From Phycicoccus jejuensis (lineage in GTDB: Bacteria; Actinomycetota; Actinomycetes; Actinomycetales; Dermatophilaceae), in assembly GCF_000720925.1 (NCBI RefSeq), contig NZ_JOEE01000003.1, positions 372,001-436,000 on the forward strand: a DNA stretch of 64,000 bases, read 5' to 3'. Below, piece by piece: positions 55,331-63,233 of this stretch (positions are counted from its first letter, which is position 1; each line of letters starts with the position of its first letter). The notes below the pieces were generated by a model that was not told the DNA's origin, searched no databases, and saw nothing but the letters and a program-made list of their open reading frames with translations. The position numbers were made by a program, and so were the translations under genes.

Positions 55331-55358
55331 GCCTCGACCCTAGTGAGACGCTCGCGGG

Positions 55359-56219
55359 TCAGCCGACCTGTGTGCGCACCTCGTAGAGCTCGGGAAAGAA
55401 CGTGAGGTCGAGCGCGCGGCGCAGGAAGTCGACGCCGCTCGACCCGCCCGTGCCCACCTTGTGGCCGATGGTGCGCGTGACGACCTGGAGGTGGCGGAAG
55501 CGCCACTGCTGGAACAGGTCCTCGATGTCGACGAGCTCCTCGCAGGTCTCGTAGACGCCCCAGTGCTCGTCCGGGGCGGCATAGACCTCCGCGACGACGG
55601 CGACGAGGTCCGGGTCGAGCCGGTAGGGCGCGCGGACGTCACGGTGCAGGACCGCCTCCGGGACGGCGTACCCCCGGCGCGCGAGGAGGCGCAGGAACTC
55701 GTCGTAGAGCGTCGGCTCGGCGAGGAGCTCCCCGAGCAGGACGCTCGCCCGGGCGTCGTGCTCGAAGACGCGGAGCATGTCGGCGTTCTTGTTGCCGAGG
55801 AGGAACTCCACCGCCCGGTACTGGTCGCTCTGGAACCCCGAGCTCGTCGCGAGGAACGGGCGGATCTGCGCGTACTCGCTCGGCGTGAGGGTCGCGAGCA
55901 CGTCCCACATCTCCACGAGCTGGCGCTGCACGTGCTTGACCCGCGCGAGCCGCTTGAGCGCCGGGGCGAGCTCGTCGGCGGCGAGCAGCGTTCGCGCGGA
56001 ACGCAGCTCGTGCAGCAGGAGCTTGAGCCACAGCTCCGAGACCTGGTGCTGCACGATGAAGAGAAGCTCGTCGTGCTGGGGCGGCTCGCTGCGGGGGTGC
56101 TGCGCCGACAGCAGCGTGTCGAGGTCGAGGTAGGCGCCGTACGACATCGCGGTGCCGAAGTCCCGCGAGATGCCCTCCTCGAGTGCTCGCTGGGCCCGGT
56201 CGACCGCGTCGTCGCTCAT
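55359..56219 (-). CDS. kynA: Tryptophan 2,3-dioxygenase
   Basis: The 286-residue heme enzyme opens the indole ring to make N-formylkynurenine. It has SYGAYLDLDTLLSAQ, FIVQHQVSELWLKLLLHE, ATSSGFQSDQYR and GHKVGTGGSSG, which line the active site in the family. The ATG at 56219 is favoured over one at 56228 because CACGAT (complement of 56227-56232) lies 7 nt upstream. The kynureninase and formamidase genes are not in the window. The upstream region is the 51-bp repeat array. Confidence 0.93.
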   Translation of the reverse strand: MSDDAVDRAQRALEEGISRDFGTAMSYGAYLDLDTLLSAQHPRSEPPQHDELLFIVQHQVSELWLKLLLHELRSARTLLAADELAPALKRLARVKHVQRQLVEMWDVLATLTPSEYAQIRPFLATSSGFQSDQYRAVEFLLGNKNADMLRVFEHDARASVLLGELLAEPTLYDEFLRLLARRGYAVPEAVLHRDVRAPYRLDPDLVAVVAEVYAAPDEHWGVYETCEELVDIEDLFQQWRFRHLQVVTRTIGHKVGTGGSSGVDFLRRALDLTFFPELYEVRTQVG

Positions 56220-56525
56220 GGCCGCCATCGTGCCACCGCGCGCCGCCGTCCCGCCGCAGCCCCGACCCTCCCGAACCGGACCACGAAAAGCCCGCACGTG
56301 CGGGGTTGTCGATGCCCCCACGCCTCCCGGACCACGAAAAGCCCGCACGTGCGGGGTTGTCGCGCCCGAGTTCCGTGGCGGACCGCGGAAAGCCCGCACA
56401 TGCGGGGTTGTCGATGCCCCCACGCCTCCCGGACCACGAAAACCCCGCACGTGCGGGGTTGTCGCGCCCGAGTTCCGTGCCGGACCACGAAAAGCCCGCA
56501 CGTGCGGGGATGTCGCCCCGGGTGC
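56220..56525. other. Intergenic region filled by a palindromic repeat array
   Basis: The 306-bp gap between kynA and the aldolase gene (both leftward) holds the array at 56277-56515 and nothing else recognisable. Open frames across it are read-through of the repeats. Confidence 0.8.
56277..56515. repeat. Five-unit palindromic repeat array with 51-bp period
   Basis: Five 35-bp units start at 56277, 56328, 56379, 56430 and 56481, exactly 51 bp apart. Each centres on CCCGCACGTGCGGG (unit 3 has CACATG); unit 4 is a perfect 20-bp palindrome, AACCCCGCACGTGCGGGGTT. The 16-bp spacers alternate: ATGCCCCCACGCCTCC (after 1 and 3) and CGCCCGAGTTCCGTGG/C (after 2 and 4). Confidence 0.95.
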
Positions 56526-57554
56526 TCAGCCCGTGACGGCGCCGCGGTACCACTCCGGCCCGACGAGCGCCGCGACCTCGGCCGGGTCGACCGGCGTGAA
56601 CGCCGGCGCACCCCGACCCTCCAGCACCTCGGCGAGCTCGTCGAGGCGCCGGGCGGCGAGGTCGGCTCCCGCGGCGCGCGCCGTCGCGTCCATCCGGCCG
56701 ACCGCGTCGCCCCAGATCGCGCGCCCGGCCATGAAGCCGCTGCAGCCGTGGTCGGCGGCGACGTCGAGCTGGGTGCGGAACCCCTCGTACGTCACGCCCG
56801 CCGAGAGCAGGACCCACGGCCCGGAGACCGCCTCGTCGAGCGCGGCACAGGCCTCGTGCGCGGCGTCGAGGTCGTCGAGGTCGAGGACGGGGAACTCGAC
56901 CTTCATGATGTCCGCGCCGGCCTCCCGGAAGGAGCGGGCCGAGGCCAGGACGCTGCTGCGGCGCACGCGCTGCACCGCGGGGTCGGCGGTGTCCTCGTCG
57001 CCCGTCGGGAACCACAGCGGCTCGACGACGAGCGGCATCTGCAGGGCCCGGCACTGCGCCGCGGCGTCGGCGACGACGGCGTGCTGCTGCTCGACGACCT
57101 CGGCGGGCTGGTCCTCGCGGTGGAAGACGACGAGCTTCGCCGCGTCGGCCCCGAGCGTCGCGAGCACCTGCGGCCCCCACCCCTCTTTGAGGTGCAGCCC
57201 GGTGTCGAAGCCGACCGCGCTGTCCGGCCGGTAGTAGAGGTCCTCGATGCCGCTGATGACGCCGACGTCACCGGGCACGACGCCGGCGGCGACGGACTGG
57301 CCGAAGCTCCAGACCGGGTCGACGAGCACCGAGGTCGCGTGCCGCGAGAGCACGCGCAGCATGTCGAGCTTGGACTCCACGACCTCCTCGAACGAGACGG
57401 CGTCGAGGTCGGCGTCGAAGAGACGCAGGTAGTTCTCGGGGTGGTCGATGGCCATCGTGCGGATGTGCCCGGCGGCGTCGCAGATGCGCGCGAGGCGGCG
57501 GTGCAGGCCGATGGTCGAGGGGGTCGGGACGCGAGGCGTTGACAGCGCTGTCAT
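56526..57554 (-). CDS. LacD-type class I sugar-bisphosphate aldolase
   Basis: The 342-residue protein resembles tagatose-1,6-bisphosphate aldolase LacD and related class I aldolases (MAIDHPENYLRLF, VLVDPVWSFG, AAKLVVFHRED, LVVEPLWFPTGDE, DIMKVEFPV with the probable Schiff-base Lys, WVLLSAGVTYEGF). It would split a ketohexose bisphosphate or analogue into two trioses. TACCGT (complement of 57563-57568) with TTGTCG 17 bp further upstream makes a sigma70-type promoter. It is divergent from a PfkB kinase gene. Confidence 0.78.
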   Translation of the reverse strand: MTALSTPRVPTPSTIGLHRRLARICDAAGHIRTMAIDHPENYLRLFDADLDAVSFEEVVESKLDMLRVLSRHATSVLVDPVWSFGQSVAAGVVPGDVGVISGIEDLYYRPDSAVGFDTGLHLKEGWGPQVLATLGADAAKLVVFHREDQPAEVVEQQHAVVADAAAQCRALQMPLVVEPLWFPTGDEDTADPAVQRVRRSSVLASARSFREAGADIMKVEFPVLDLDDLDAAHEACAALDEAVSGPWVLLSAGVTYEGFRTQLDVAADHGCSGFMAGRAIWGDAVGRMDATARAAGADLAARRLDELAEVLEGRGAPAFTPVDPAEVAALVGPEWYRGAVTG

Positions 57555-57635
57555 GCCGCCCTACGGTACGCGGAGCGAGGCGGTCCGACAAGACCCCGCG
57601 CGCCCCGACACCGCCGTCGCCCCGGAAGGACCTCC

Positions 57636-58586
57636 GTGCTCGTCGTCACCCCCAACACGTGCCTCGACGTCACCACGTGGCTCGGCGCGCTGACCCCGGG
57701 CATGGTCTCGCGGGCCTCGCGCACCGTCACGGTGGCCGGCGGCAAGGGGGTCAACGTCTGCCGCACCCTGCGCGTCCTCGGCCGCGAGCACCGCCTCCTC
57801 GGCCTCGCCCCGCGCGACGACGACCGGCTGCCGACCCTCCTCGCCGCCGAGGGCTGCGCCTTCGTCCCGGTCCCCCACGACGGGCAGGGGCGGCTCTCGC
57901 TGATCTTCCTCGAGGACGACGGACGCGCCACCGTCGTCAACGGCCTCGGCCCCGACCCCGCCGCGTGGGACCGCGACGCGCTGCTGCCCGCCGTCGAGGC
58001 GGCGCTCGACGACGCACCCGCCGTCGCCTGCTCCGGGTCCCTCCCACCGGGACTGCCCGACGACACCTACGGCCGGGTCGTCGAGCTGGCCCACGCCCGC
58101 GGGCTCGAGGCCTTCGTCGACGGCTCCCCCGCCGTCCTCGGCGCCGCGCTCGCATTCGAGCCGGACCTCGTGAGCCCCAACCTCGGTGAGGCAGAGGCCC
58201 TCCTGGACGGTCGCGCCGACGAGGCGGTCGAGGAGACGGGCGACGACCTCGTCGACCGGTGTGTCACCGCGGCCCGCGACCTGCACGGGCGGGGCGCGCG
58301 ACGGGCGGTCGTCACCGCGGGCTCGCACGGCGCCGCCCTCGCCACGTCGGCCGGAGCGTGGTGGCTCGGAGCGGCCCGCGTGCCGGTCGCCAACCCCATC
58401 GGCGCCGGCGACTCCTTCCTCGCCGGGACGGCCGACGCGCTCCTGTCCGGCGCCCCCGACGCCGAGGCCGTCCGCCGCGGGATGGCCGTGGCGGCCGCCG
58501 CCGTGCAGCACCCGTCCGGCGGGATGCTCGACGCGGCCCTCGTCGCCCCGGCGCTGGCCGCGCTGCCCGAGGCGGTGCCCGCGTGA
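57636..58586 (+). CDS. PfkB family hexose kinase (1-phosphofructokinase-like)
   Basis: The 316-residue kinase starts LVVTPNTCLDVTTWLGALTPG and has TVAGGKGVNVCRTLRVLG and VANPIGAGDSFLAGTADALL, the features of the 1-phosphofructokinase/tagatose-6-phosphate kinase branch. It would make the bisphosphate for the adjacent aldolase. The GTG has GGAAGGA 6 nt upstream. The stop overlaps the LacI gene start. Confidence 0.85.
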   Translation: MLVVTPNTCLDVTTWLGALTPGMVSRASRTVTVAGGKGVNVCRTLRVLGREHRLLGLAPRDDDRLPTLLAAEGCAFVPVPHDGQGRLSLIFLEDDGRATVVNGLGPDPAAWDRDALLPAVEAALDDAPAVACSGSLPPGLPDDTYGRVVELAHARGLEAFVDGSPAVLGAALAFEPDLVSPNLGEAEALLDGRADEAVEETGDDLVDRCVTAARDLHGRGARRAVVTAGSHGAALATSAGAWWLGAARVPVANPIGAGDSFLAGTADALLSGAPDAEAVRRGMAVAAAAVQHPSGGMLDAALVAPALAALPEAVPA

Positions 58587-59590
58587 GCCGGCCCACGATC
58601 TACGACGTCGCCCGCGAGTCGGGGGTCTCCATCAAGACCGTCTCGCGCGTCATCAACGACGCCCCCAACGTCCGCCCGGCCACGCTCGCCCGGGTGCGCA
58701 CCGCGATCGACCTCCTCGGCTACCAGCCCGACCCGGCCGCGCAGCGGCTCGGCGGCGGGCGCCTGCCCACGGTCGGCGTCGTCGTCGACTCCATCGCCGA
58801 CCCCTTCTTCGCCCAGCTCGCGGCGGTCGTCGAGTCACGCGCCGCGGCCGTCGGGATGGACGTGCTCATCGCCTCGACCGGCCTCGACGAGGAGCGGCTG
58901 CGCTCGCAGGTCGAGCGGCTCTCGCGGCGCGGTGTGGCGGGGTTCGTCGTCGCCCCCTTCGGTGACCCGGCGGCCGTCGCCGCGGCCCTGCCGTCCGACG
59001 TACCGGTGGTCGTCGTCGACCGTCCCTGCGGCACGGTCGGCACCGACGCCGTCCGGGTCACGGACGAAGCGGGCGCGTACGAGGCCGTCCGGCACCTCGT
59101 CGACCACGGGCACCGGCGCATCGGGTTCGTCGGTCGCACAGGCCAGTTCGTCACCCTCGCCGACCGCTACCGCGGTTACGAGCGGGCGCTGCGGGAAGCC
59201 GGTCTCGAGGTCGACCCCACCCTCGTCGAGACACGGGCGTGGACGACCGAGGAGGCCCTGCCGCTCATGGCGCAGCTGCTCACCCGCCCCGACGCCCCGT
59301 CCGCCCTCCTCGCCGCGACCCCGATGACCGGGCTCGCCGTCCTCACGGCGCAGCAGCGCCTCAACCGCCGGGACGTCGCGCTCGTCGTCTTCGGCGACCT
59401 CCCGGGAGCAGAGCTGATGACACCACCCACGACCGTCGTCGACCAGCAGCCGACCGCGTTGGCGGAGACCGCGTTCGACCTCCTCCAGCGACGGCTGCGC
59501 GAGCCGTCCGCCGAGCCGCTCGACACCGTGCTGCCGACCCGGCTCGTGCCCCGCGGCTCGGGCGAGCTGCGACCGCGGGGTGCGGCATGA
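58583..59590 (+). CDS. LacI family transcriptional regulator
   Basis: The 335-residue regulator has the LacI helix-turn-helix (PTIYDVARESGVSIKTVSRV, then INDAPNVRP) and a periplasmic-binding-like effector domain (GVVVDSIADPFFAQL, DHGHRRIGFVGR). The GTG overlaps the kinase stop and its own stop overlaps the FGGY kinase start, so it is in the operon it likely controls. Effector unknown. Confidence 0.9.
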   Translation: MSRPTIYDVARESGVSIKTVSRVINDAPNVRPATLARVRTAIDLLGYQPDPAAQRLGGGRLPTVGVVVDSIADPFFAQLAAVVESRAAAVGMDVLIASTGLDEERLRSQVERLSRRGVAGFVVAPFGDPAAVAAALPSDVPVVVVDRPCGTVGTDAVRVTDEAGAYEAVRHLVDHGHRRIGFVGRTGQFVTLADRYRGYERALREAGLEVDPTLVETRAWTTEEALPLMAQLLTRPDAPSALLAATPMTGLAVLTAQQRLNRRDVALVVFGDLPGAELMTPPTTVVDQQPTALAETAFDLLQRRLREPSAEPLDTVLPTRLVPRGSGELRPRGAA

Positions 59591-60957
59591 GCACCGTCGA
59601 CCTCGGCATCGACCTCGGCACGACGATGACCAAGGTGGCCGCCGTCGACGAGGCCGGCGTGGTCGTCGGCGACGCCGCTGTCGCCACCGCCTGGAGCGAG
59701 CCCGGCGACGGCCGGTCCGAGCGCACGCCGGAGTCGGTCGTCGAGGCGGTCGAGCACCTGCTCGACGAGGTCGTGGCCGCCCTGCCCGCCGGCACGGGCG
59801 TCCGCTCCGTCGGCATCACCTCGATGGCGGAAGCAGGGACGCTGCTCGACGCCGACGGGGCCGCGCGCTCCCCCGTCATGGCCTGGCACGACCCGCGCGG
59901 CGACGAGCAGGCAGCGGTCCTGCCTGCGGACCTCGCCCGGGCCTTCCCGGAGCGCACGGGGCTGCCCGTCGGCCACGTCGCGACGCTCTTCAAGCTGCTC
60001 TGGCTGCGCGACGAGGGCCTGGACCTGCGCGGCCTGCAGTGGCTCGGCGCACCCGAGCTCGTCGTGCACCGGCTCGGGGGCCGACGCGTCGCCGAGCGCT
60101 CGCTGCTCGGGCGGACCGGGCTCCTCGATGTCCACACCGGCGGATGGTGGGGCCCGGGCCTCGACCTGCTCGGGGTCGACGGCTCGCTCGTGCCCGACGC
60201 GGTCGCGGCCGGCGAGCCGGTCGGCACCGTGCGCGCGGACCATCCGGTCGTCCCCCTGCGCGGCGCGGTCCTCACGATGGCCGGCCACGACCACGCGGTG
60301 GCAGCGGCCGCGACGGGTTGCGGCACACCGGGATCGGCCCTCGACAGCTTCGGCACGGCCGAGGCCTGGCTCGCGGCGTCCGACCACGTCCCCGAGCCGG
60401 CGGTCGTCGGCCGTCTGTCGCACGAGGGCATCTCCGTGTACCCGCACGTCGTGCGCGGCAGCACGGCCCTCATCGGCGGGACCCGGACCGGGCTCGTGCT
60501 CAAACGGGTCCAGCGCATCCTCGGAGCCACCGAGGACCCCTCGCGTTCGGAGCTCGACGCCGCCGCGCTCCTGCTGGCACCGGGTGACTCGGCGGACGTC
60601 CGCGTCACGGGCTTCGGGATGGAGGACCGGGAGGTCGTCGTGCACCTCGGGTCCGACCACCACCGCCCGGCCCACGTCTGGCGGGCCGCCCTCGACGGCG
60701 GCACGGCGCGCGGGCGGGCCGTCCTCGCGACCCTCGAGCGGGCCGGCGTGCCCGTCGAGCGCATCGTCGTCGCCGGCGGGTGGGCCCGGATGCGGTCCGT
60801 CGTCGCGGCGCGGGGCGACCTCGCGCCGCTCGTCGAGATCGGTGACGTCGAGCAACCGGGCACCTGGGGCGCCGCGCGGTTCGGGGCCTGGGCCGCGACC
60901 GGCGGCGCGTCGGGCGACCCGGACCCGCGGCCGCCGGCGGACTGGTTCGCGCACTAG
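59587..60957 (+). CDS. FGGY family carbohydrate kinase
   Basis: The 456-residue kinase has the N-terminal phosphate loop DLGIDLGTTMTKVAAVDEAG, MAWHDPRGDEQ, a central GHDHAVAAAATG and VAGGWARMRSV near the C-terminus. FGGY enzymes phosphorylate open-chain sugars or polyols. In context it may make the first phosphate on a ketose that the PfkB kinase and aldolase then process. No transporter or dehydrogenase is adjacent. Confidence 0.87.
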   Translation: MSTVDLGIDLGTTMTKVAAVDEAGVVVGDAAVATAWSEPGDGRSERTPESVVEAVEHLLDEVVAALPAGTGVRSVGITSMAEAGTLLDADGAARSPVMAWHDPRGDEQAAVLPADLARAFPERTGLPVGHVATLFKLLWLRDEGLDLRGLQWLGAPELVVHRLGGRRVAERSLLGRTGLLDVHTGGWWGPGLDLLGVDGSLVPDAVAAGEPVGTVRADHPVVPLRGAVLTMAGHDHAVAAAATGCGTPGSALDSFGTAEAWLAASDHVPEPAVVGRLSHEGISVYPHVVRGSTALIGGTRTGLVLKRVQRILGATEDPSRSELDAAALLLAPGDSADVRVTGFGMEDREVVVHLGSDHHRPAHVWRAALDGGTARGRAVLATLERAGVPVERIVVAGGWARMRSVVAARGDLAPLVEIGDVEQPGTWGAARFGAWAATGGASGDPDPRPPADWFAH

Positions 60958-60996
60958 GGGGCGCTGCCGTCGTAGGGCGGTGCCGCGGCTCGGGTG

Positions 60997-61494
60997 TCAG
61001 GGATCGATGGAGACGTCGACGAGCGCCGCGTGGCCTCGTGCGTCGACGCGCACCGTCGCGACGGCGCGCCCCGCGCGGACCGCCTCCGCGAGCGCCGCGG
61101 CGCGGTCCTGCGGCAGGAACCAGCTCTCGATGCCGCACCGCAGGCGCCATCCTGCGTCGTCGCACCGGAGGAAGGGCCCGTCCTCGGGGGCCGAGCGGCG
61201 GACCGGCCCGCCGACCCACACCCGGCCCGAGCGGGTCAGGGGGACGAAGGCCGTGCCCCGGGTCTCGGGCGGCTCGGCGTCGGGCCGGTCGCCGGTCGCG
61301 GCACTGTCCGGGAGGTCGGGGTAGGTGAGGTCGACGTAGGCGCCACGGAAGGGGTCGTAGGGGTCGACGGGCGCGACCCGCAGGCGCACCTCGTCACCGG
61401 TGAGCCGGGCGGACAGCGGAGCCCAGACCGCGACGCCGGCGAGCAGGAGCTGGGCGAGGGTGGCGGCGACGAGGCGTCCCGTACGGCCGGTCAC
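60997..61494 (-). CDS. GDYXXLXY domain membrane-anchored protein
   Basis: The 165-residue protein has one N-terminal membrane segment (about 6-26) and an outer domain with RGAYVDLTYPDL, a variant of the GDYXXLXY motif (Asp replaced by Ala). Its GTG overlaps the DUF2157 stop by 4 nt; these two families commonly occur together. Function unknown. Confidence 0.78.
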   Translation of the reverse strand: MTGRTGRLVAATLAQLLLAGVAVWAPLSARLTGDEVRLRVAPVDPYDPFRGAYVDLTYPDLPDSAATGDRPDAEPPETRGTAFVPLTRSGRVWVGGPVRRSAPEDGPFLRCDDAGWRLRCGIESWFLPQDRAAALAEAVRAGRAVATVRVDARGHAALVDVSIDP

Positions 61495-62756
61495 GAGCGC
61501 GCCTCCCGGCCCTCGGCGACGAGGCGTCGGCGCCCCCGGTCGGCGACGATGCCGGTGCCGAGGAGGACGACGCCGACGGCGAGGAAGAGCACGGCCCCGG
61601 AGAGCACCGGCGCGAACACCGCGAAGGCCTGGACGGTCGTGAAGAGGACGAGCGCGACGGTGGCCACCCAGGTGAGCCGCTCGGAGTCGCGCATCCCGCC
61701 GAGGACGGCGTAGCCGCTCGTCACGGCGAGGTAGACGAGGACCGCGACGACCGCCCGAGCCCAGTCGGACGGTGTCGGGTCCGCCACTCCACCGAGTCCG
61801 GCCGACGCCCGCCACAGCCCGAGGACGACGACGCCGACGAGGGTGACCGCCGCGAGCGCGATCTCGGTGCGGCCGAGGCGGTCGGCCCGCAGGGTCGCGG
61901 CGAGGGCGACGGCCGCGGCGACGCCGAGCGCGATGACGAAGACGGCGCCGGTCCGCTCACCGCCGTCGTCGACCGGGAGCGCGGCGACGAAGAGGCTGCC
62001 CAGGGCGAGCGCGGCTCCGAGCTCGCGCCACGGGACGCCCAGCGCCCGCCAGTCGCGCAGCGGGCCGTCGAGGCGCAGGTGGAGGACCCCGACGGCGACC
62101 GCGGCCAGCGCGGCGGCCGCGACGGTGAGGGTCACCCCGAGGACGGTGCGGCCCGCGTCGGCGGCGCTCCACACCGTCCAGATGCTGCCGAGCACGACGC
62201 CGAGGACGACCGGCCCGACGCCGACGACGGCGTAGCCGTAGAGCAGCACCCCGGCGGCCCACAGCCCGACGAGGCCCGGCCGGTCGGCGGGGACCTGGAG
62301 GCTCTGGGCGGCCTGGAAGACGACCGCCCCGAAGGCGGCCGCGGCGAGCAGCCGGACGGCGCCGACGACCGGGGAGGCGACGTCGCCGAGGTGCTCACGT
62401 CGTCGCTGGAGGACCTCCGCTGCGACGACGAGCCCGAGCCACACGAGCGCCACGAGGAGGATGCGGACGAGCGGCGAGACCGCGTCGAGGTTGGCCGCGA
62501 CGGTCCACACGAGGCCGATGCCGACGAAGGCCGCCCCGAGGGTGAGCACGATCCGCGCGAGGGTGAGGCGGCGGTGGGCGACGTAGCGGGCGCGCAGGCG
62601 GTCGGCGGTGGGTGCGTCGACGAGGCCCTCGGACTGCCAGGCGGTGAGCTGGGTGTCGAGCCACGCCAGCTGGCCCGGCGTGGCCGGGTGGCGGAGGGTG
62701 TGGGCGCCGTCCGGGTCCGGATGGGTCGCCGCTGCGGTGCTGGGGGGCGAGGTCAT
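61491..62756 (-). CDS. DUF2157 polytopic membrane protein
   Basis: The 421-residue protein has a soluble N-terminal domain (about 25-75; WLDTQLTAWQSEGLVDAPTA, then RLRARY) and about 12-13 membrane segments. The N-terminal part matches DUF2157. The ATG at 62756 has GAGGAG 7 nt upstream. Function unknown; it is co-transcribed with the GDYXXLXY gene. Confidence 0.82.
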   Translation of the reverse strand: MTSPPSTAAATHPDPDGAHTLRHPATPGQLAWLDTQLTAWQSEGLVDAPTADRLRARYVAHRRLTLARIVLTLGAAFVGIGLVWTVAANLDAVSPLVRILLVALVWLGLVVAAEVLQRRREHLGDVASPVVGAVRLLAAAAFGAVVFQAAQSLQVPADRPGLVGLWAAGVLLYGYAVVGVGPVVLGVVLGSIWTVWSAADAGRTVLGVTLTVAAAALAAVAVGVLHLRLDGPLRDWRALGVPWRELGAALALGSLFVAALPVDDGGERTGAVFVIALGVAAAVALAATLRADRLGRTEIALAAVTLVGVVVLGLWRASAGLGGVADPTPSDWARAVVAVLVYLAVTSGYAVLGGMRDSERLTWVATVALVLFTTVQAFAVFAPVLSGAVLFLAVGVVLLGTGIVADRGRRRLVAEGREARS

Positions 62757-63233
62757 CGCGGTGCTCCTCGAGGAGAGCGGGCCCGGGTCCGGGTTCACCG
62801 CCAGTGTCCCGCGCCCCTCCCGGCGGGGCCATGGGCACTCGTGCTCAGACGGTGTCTCGTCGGCCACGCCGACCGGACCGGGTGGCCACGGGCCGCGCGG
62901 GGGCCGACCGCACCCGGGACCCGATACCCGCCCCACGGGTCCCAGGTGTCACTCGTGCCGCCGGCCGACGGACAACCCCGTGCCCCGATCTCCATGCGCA
63001 CCGGAAGGGAAACCTTGCGGAGCGGAAGGGAAACCTTGCGGAGCGGAAGGGAAACGTTGCCGGGCGCAAGCATCGGGGCGGCGACGCCGCGAGGTGGTTG
63101 CCGGTGGAAGGGAAACCTTCCGCGGCGCATGGAGGCTGGGAGAACACCTGTCCCGGGCCGGTTCTCAGGTCGGCGGGCCCGCGCACCCGGGGGCCATCGC
63201 ACCTCGAGCCGAGGTGATTCCCCCTGCACGCCC
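62757..63233. other. Intergenic region, 477 bp, with repeats
   Basis: No gene is supported. The gap lies between two leftward genes and contains the 21-bp repeats at 63002-63121. Long open frames across it have no coding-like composition and read the repeats as EGKPCGA-type or RFPFRSA-type peptides. Confidence 0.65.
63002..63121. repeat. GGAAGGGAAACCTT repeat family, four copies
   Basis: Three copies lie head to tail with 21-bp period (starts 63002, 63023, 63044; the third has one change and is cut short). A fourth lies at 63106-63121 as GGAAGG-GAAA-CCTTCC, a perfect 6-bp stem with a GAAA loop. Confidence 0.9.

Noticed and set aside
56277..56515. CRISPR array
   Set aside because: The repeats are fully palindromic, the 16-bp spacers alternate between only two sequences, and there are no cas genes.
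56216..57180. Proteins with ARAGFSWSG-type repeats across the array
   Set aside because: They are translations of the palindromic DNA repeats joined to shadow frames of neighbouring genes.
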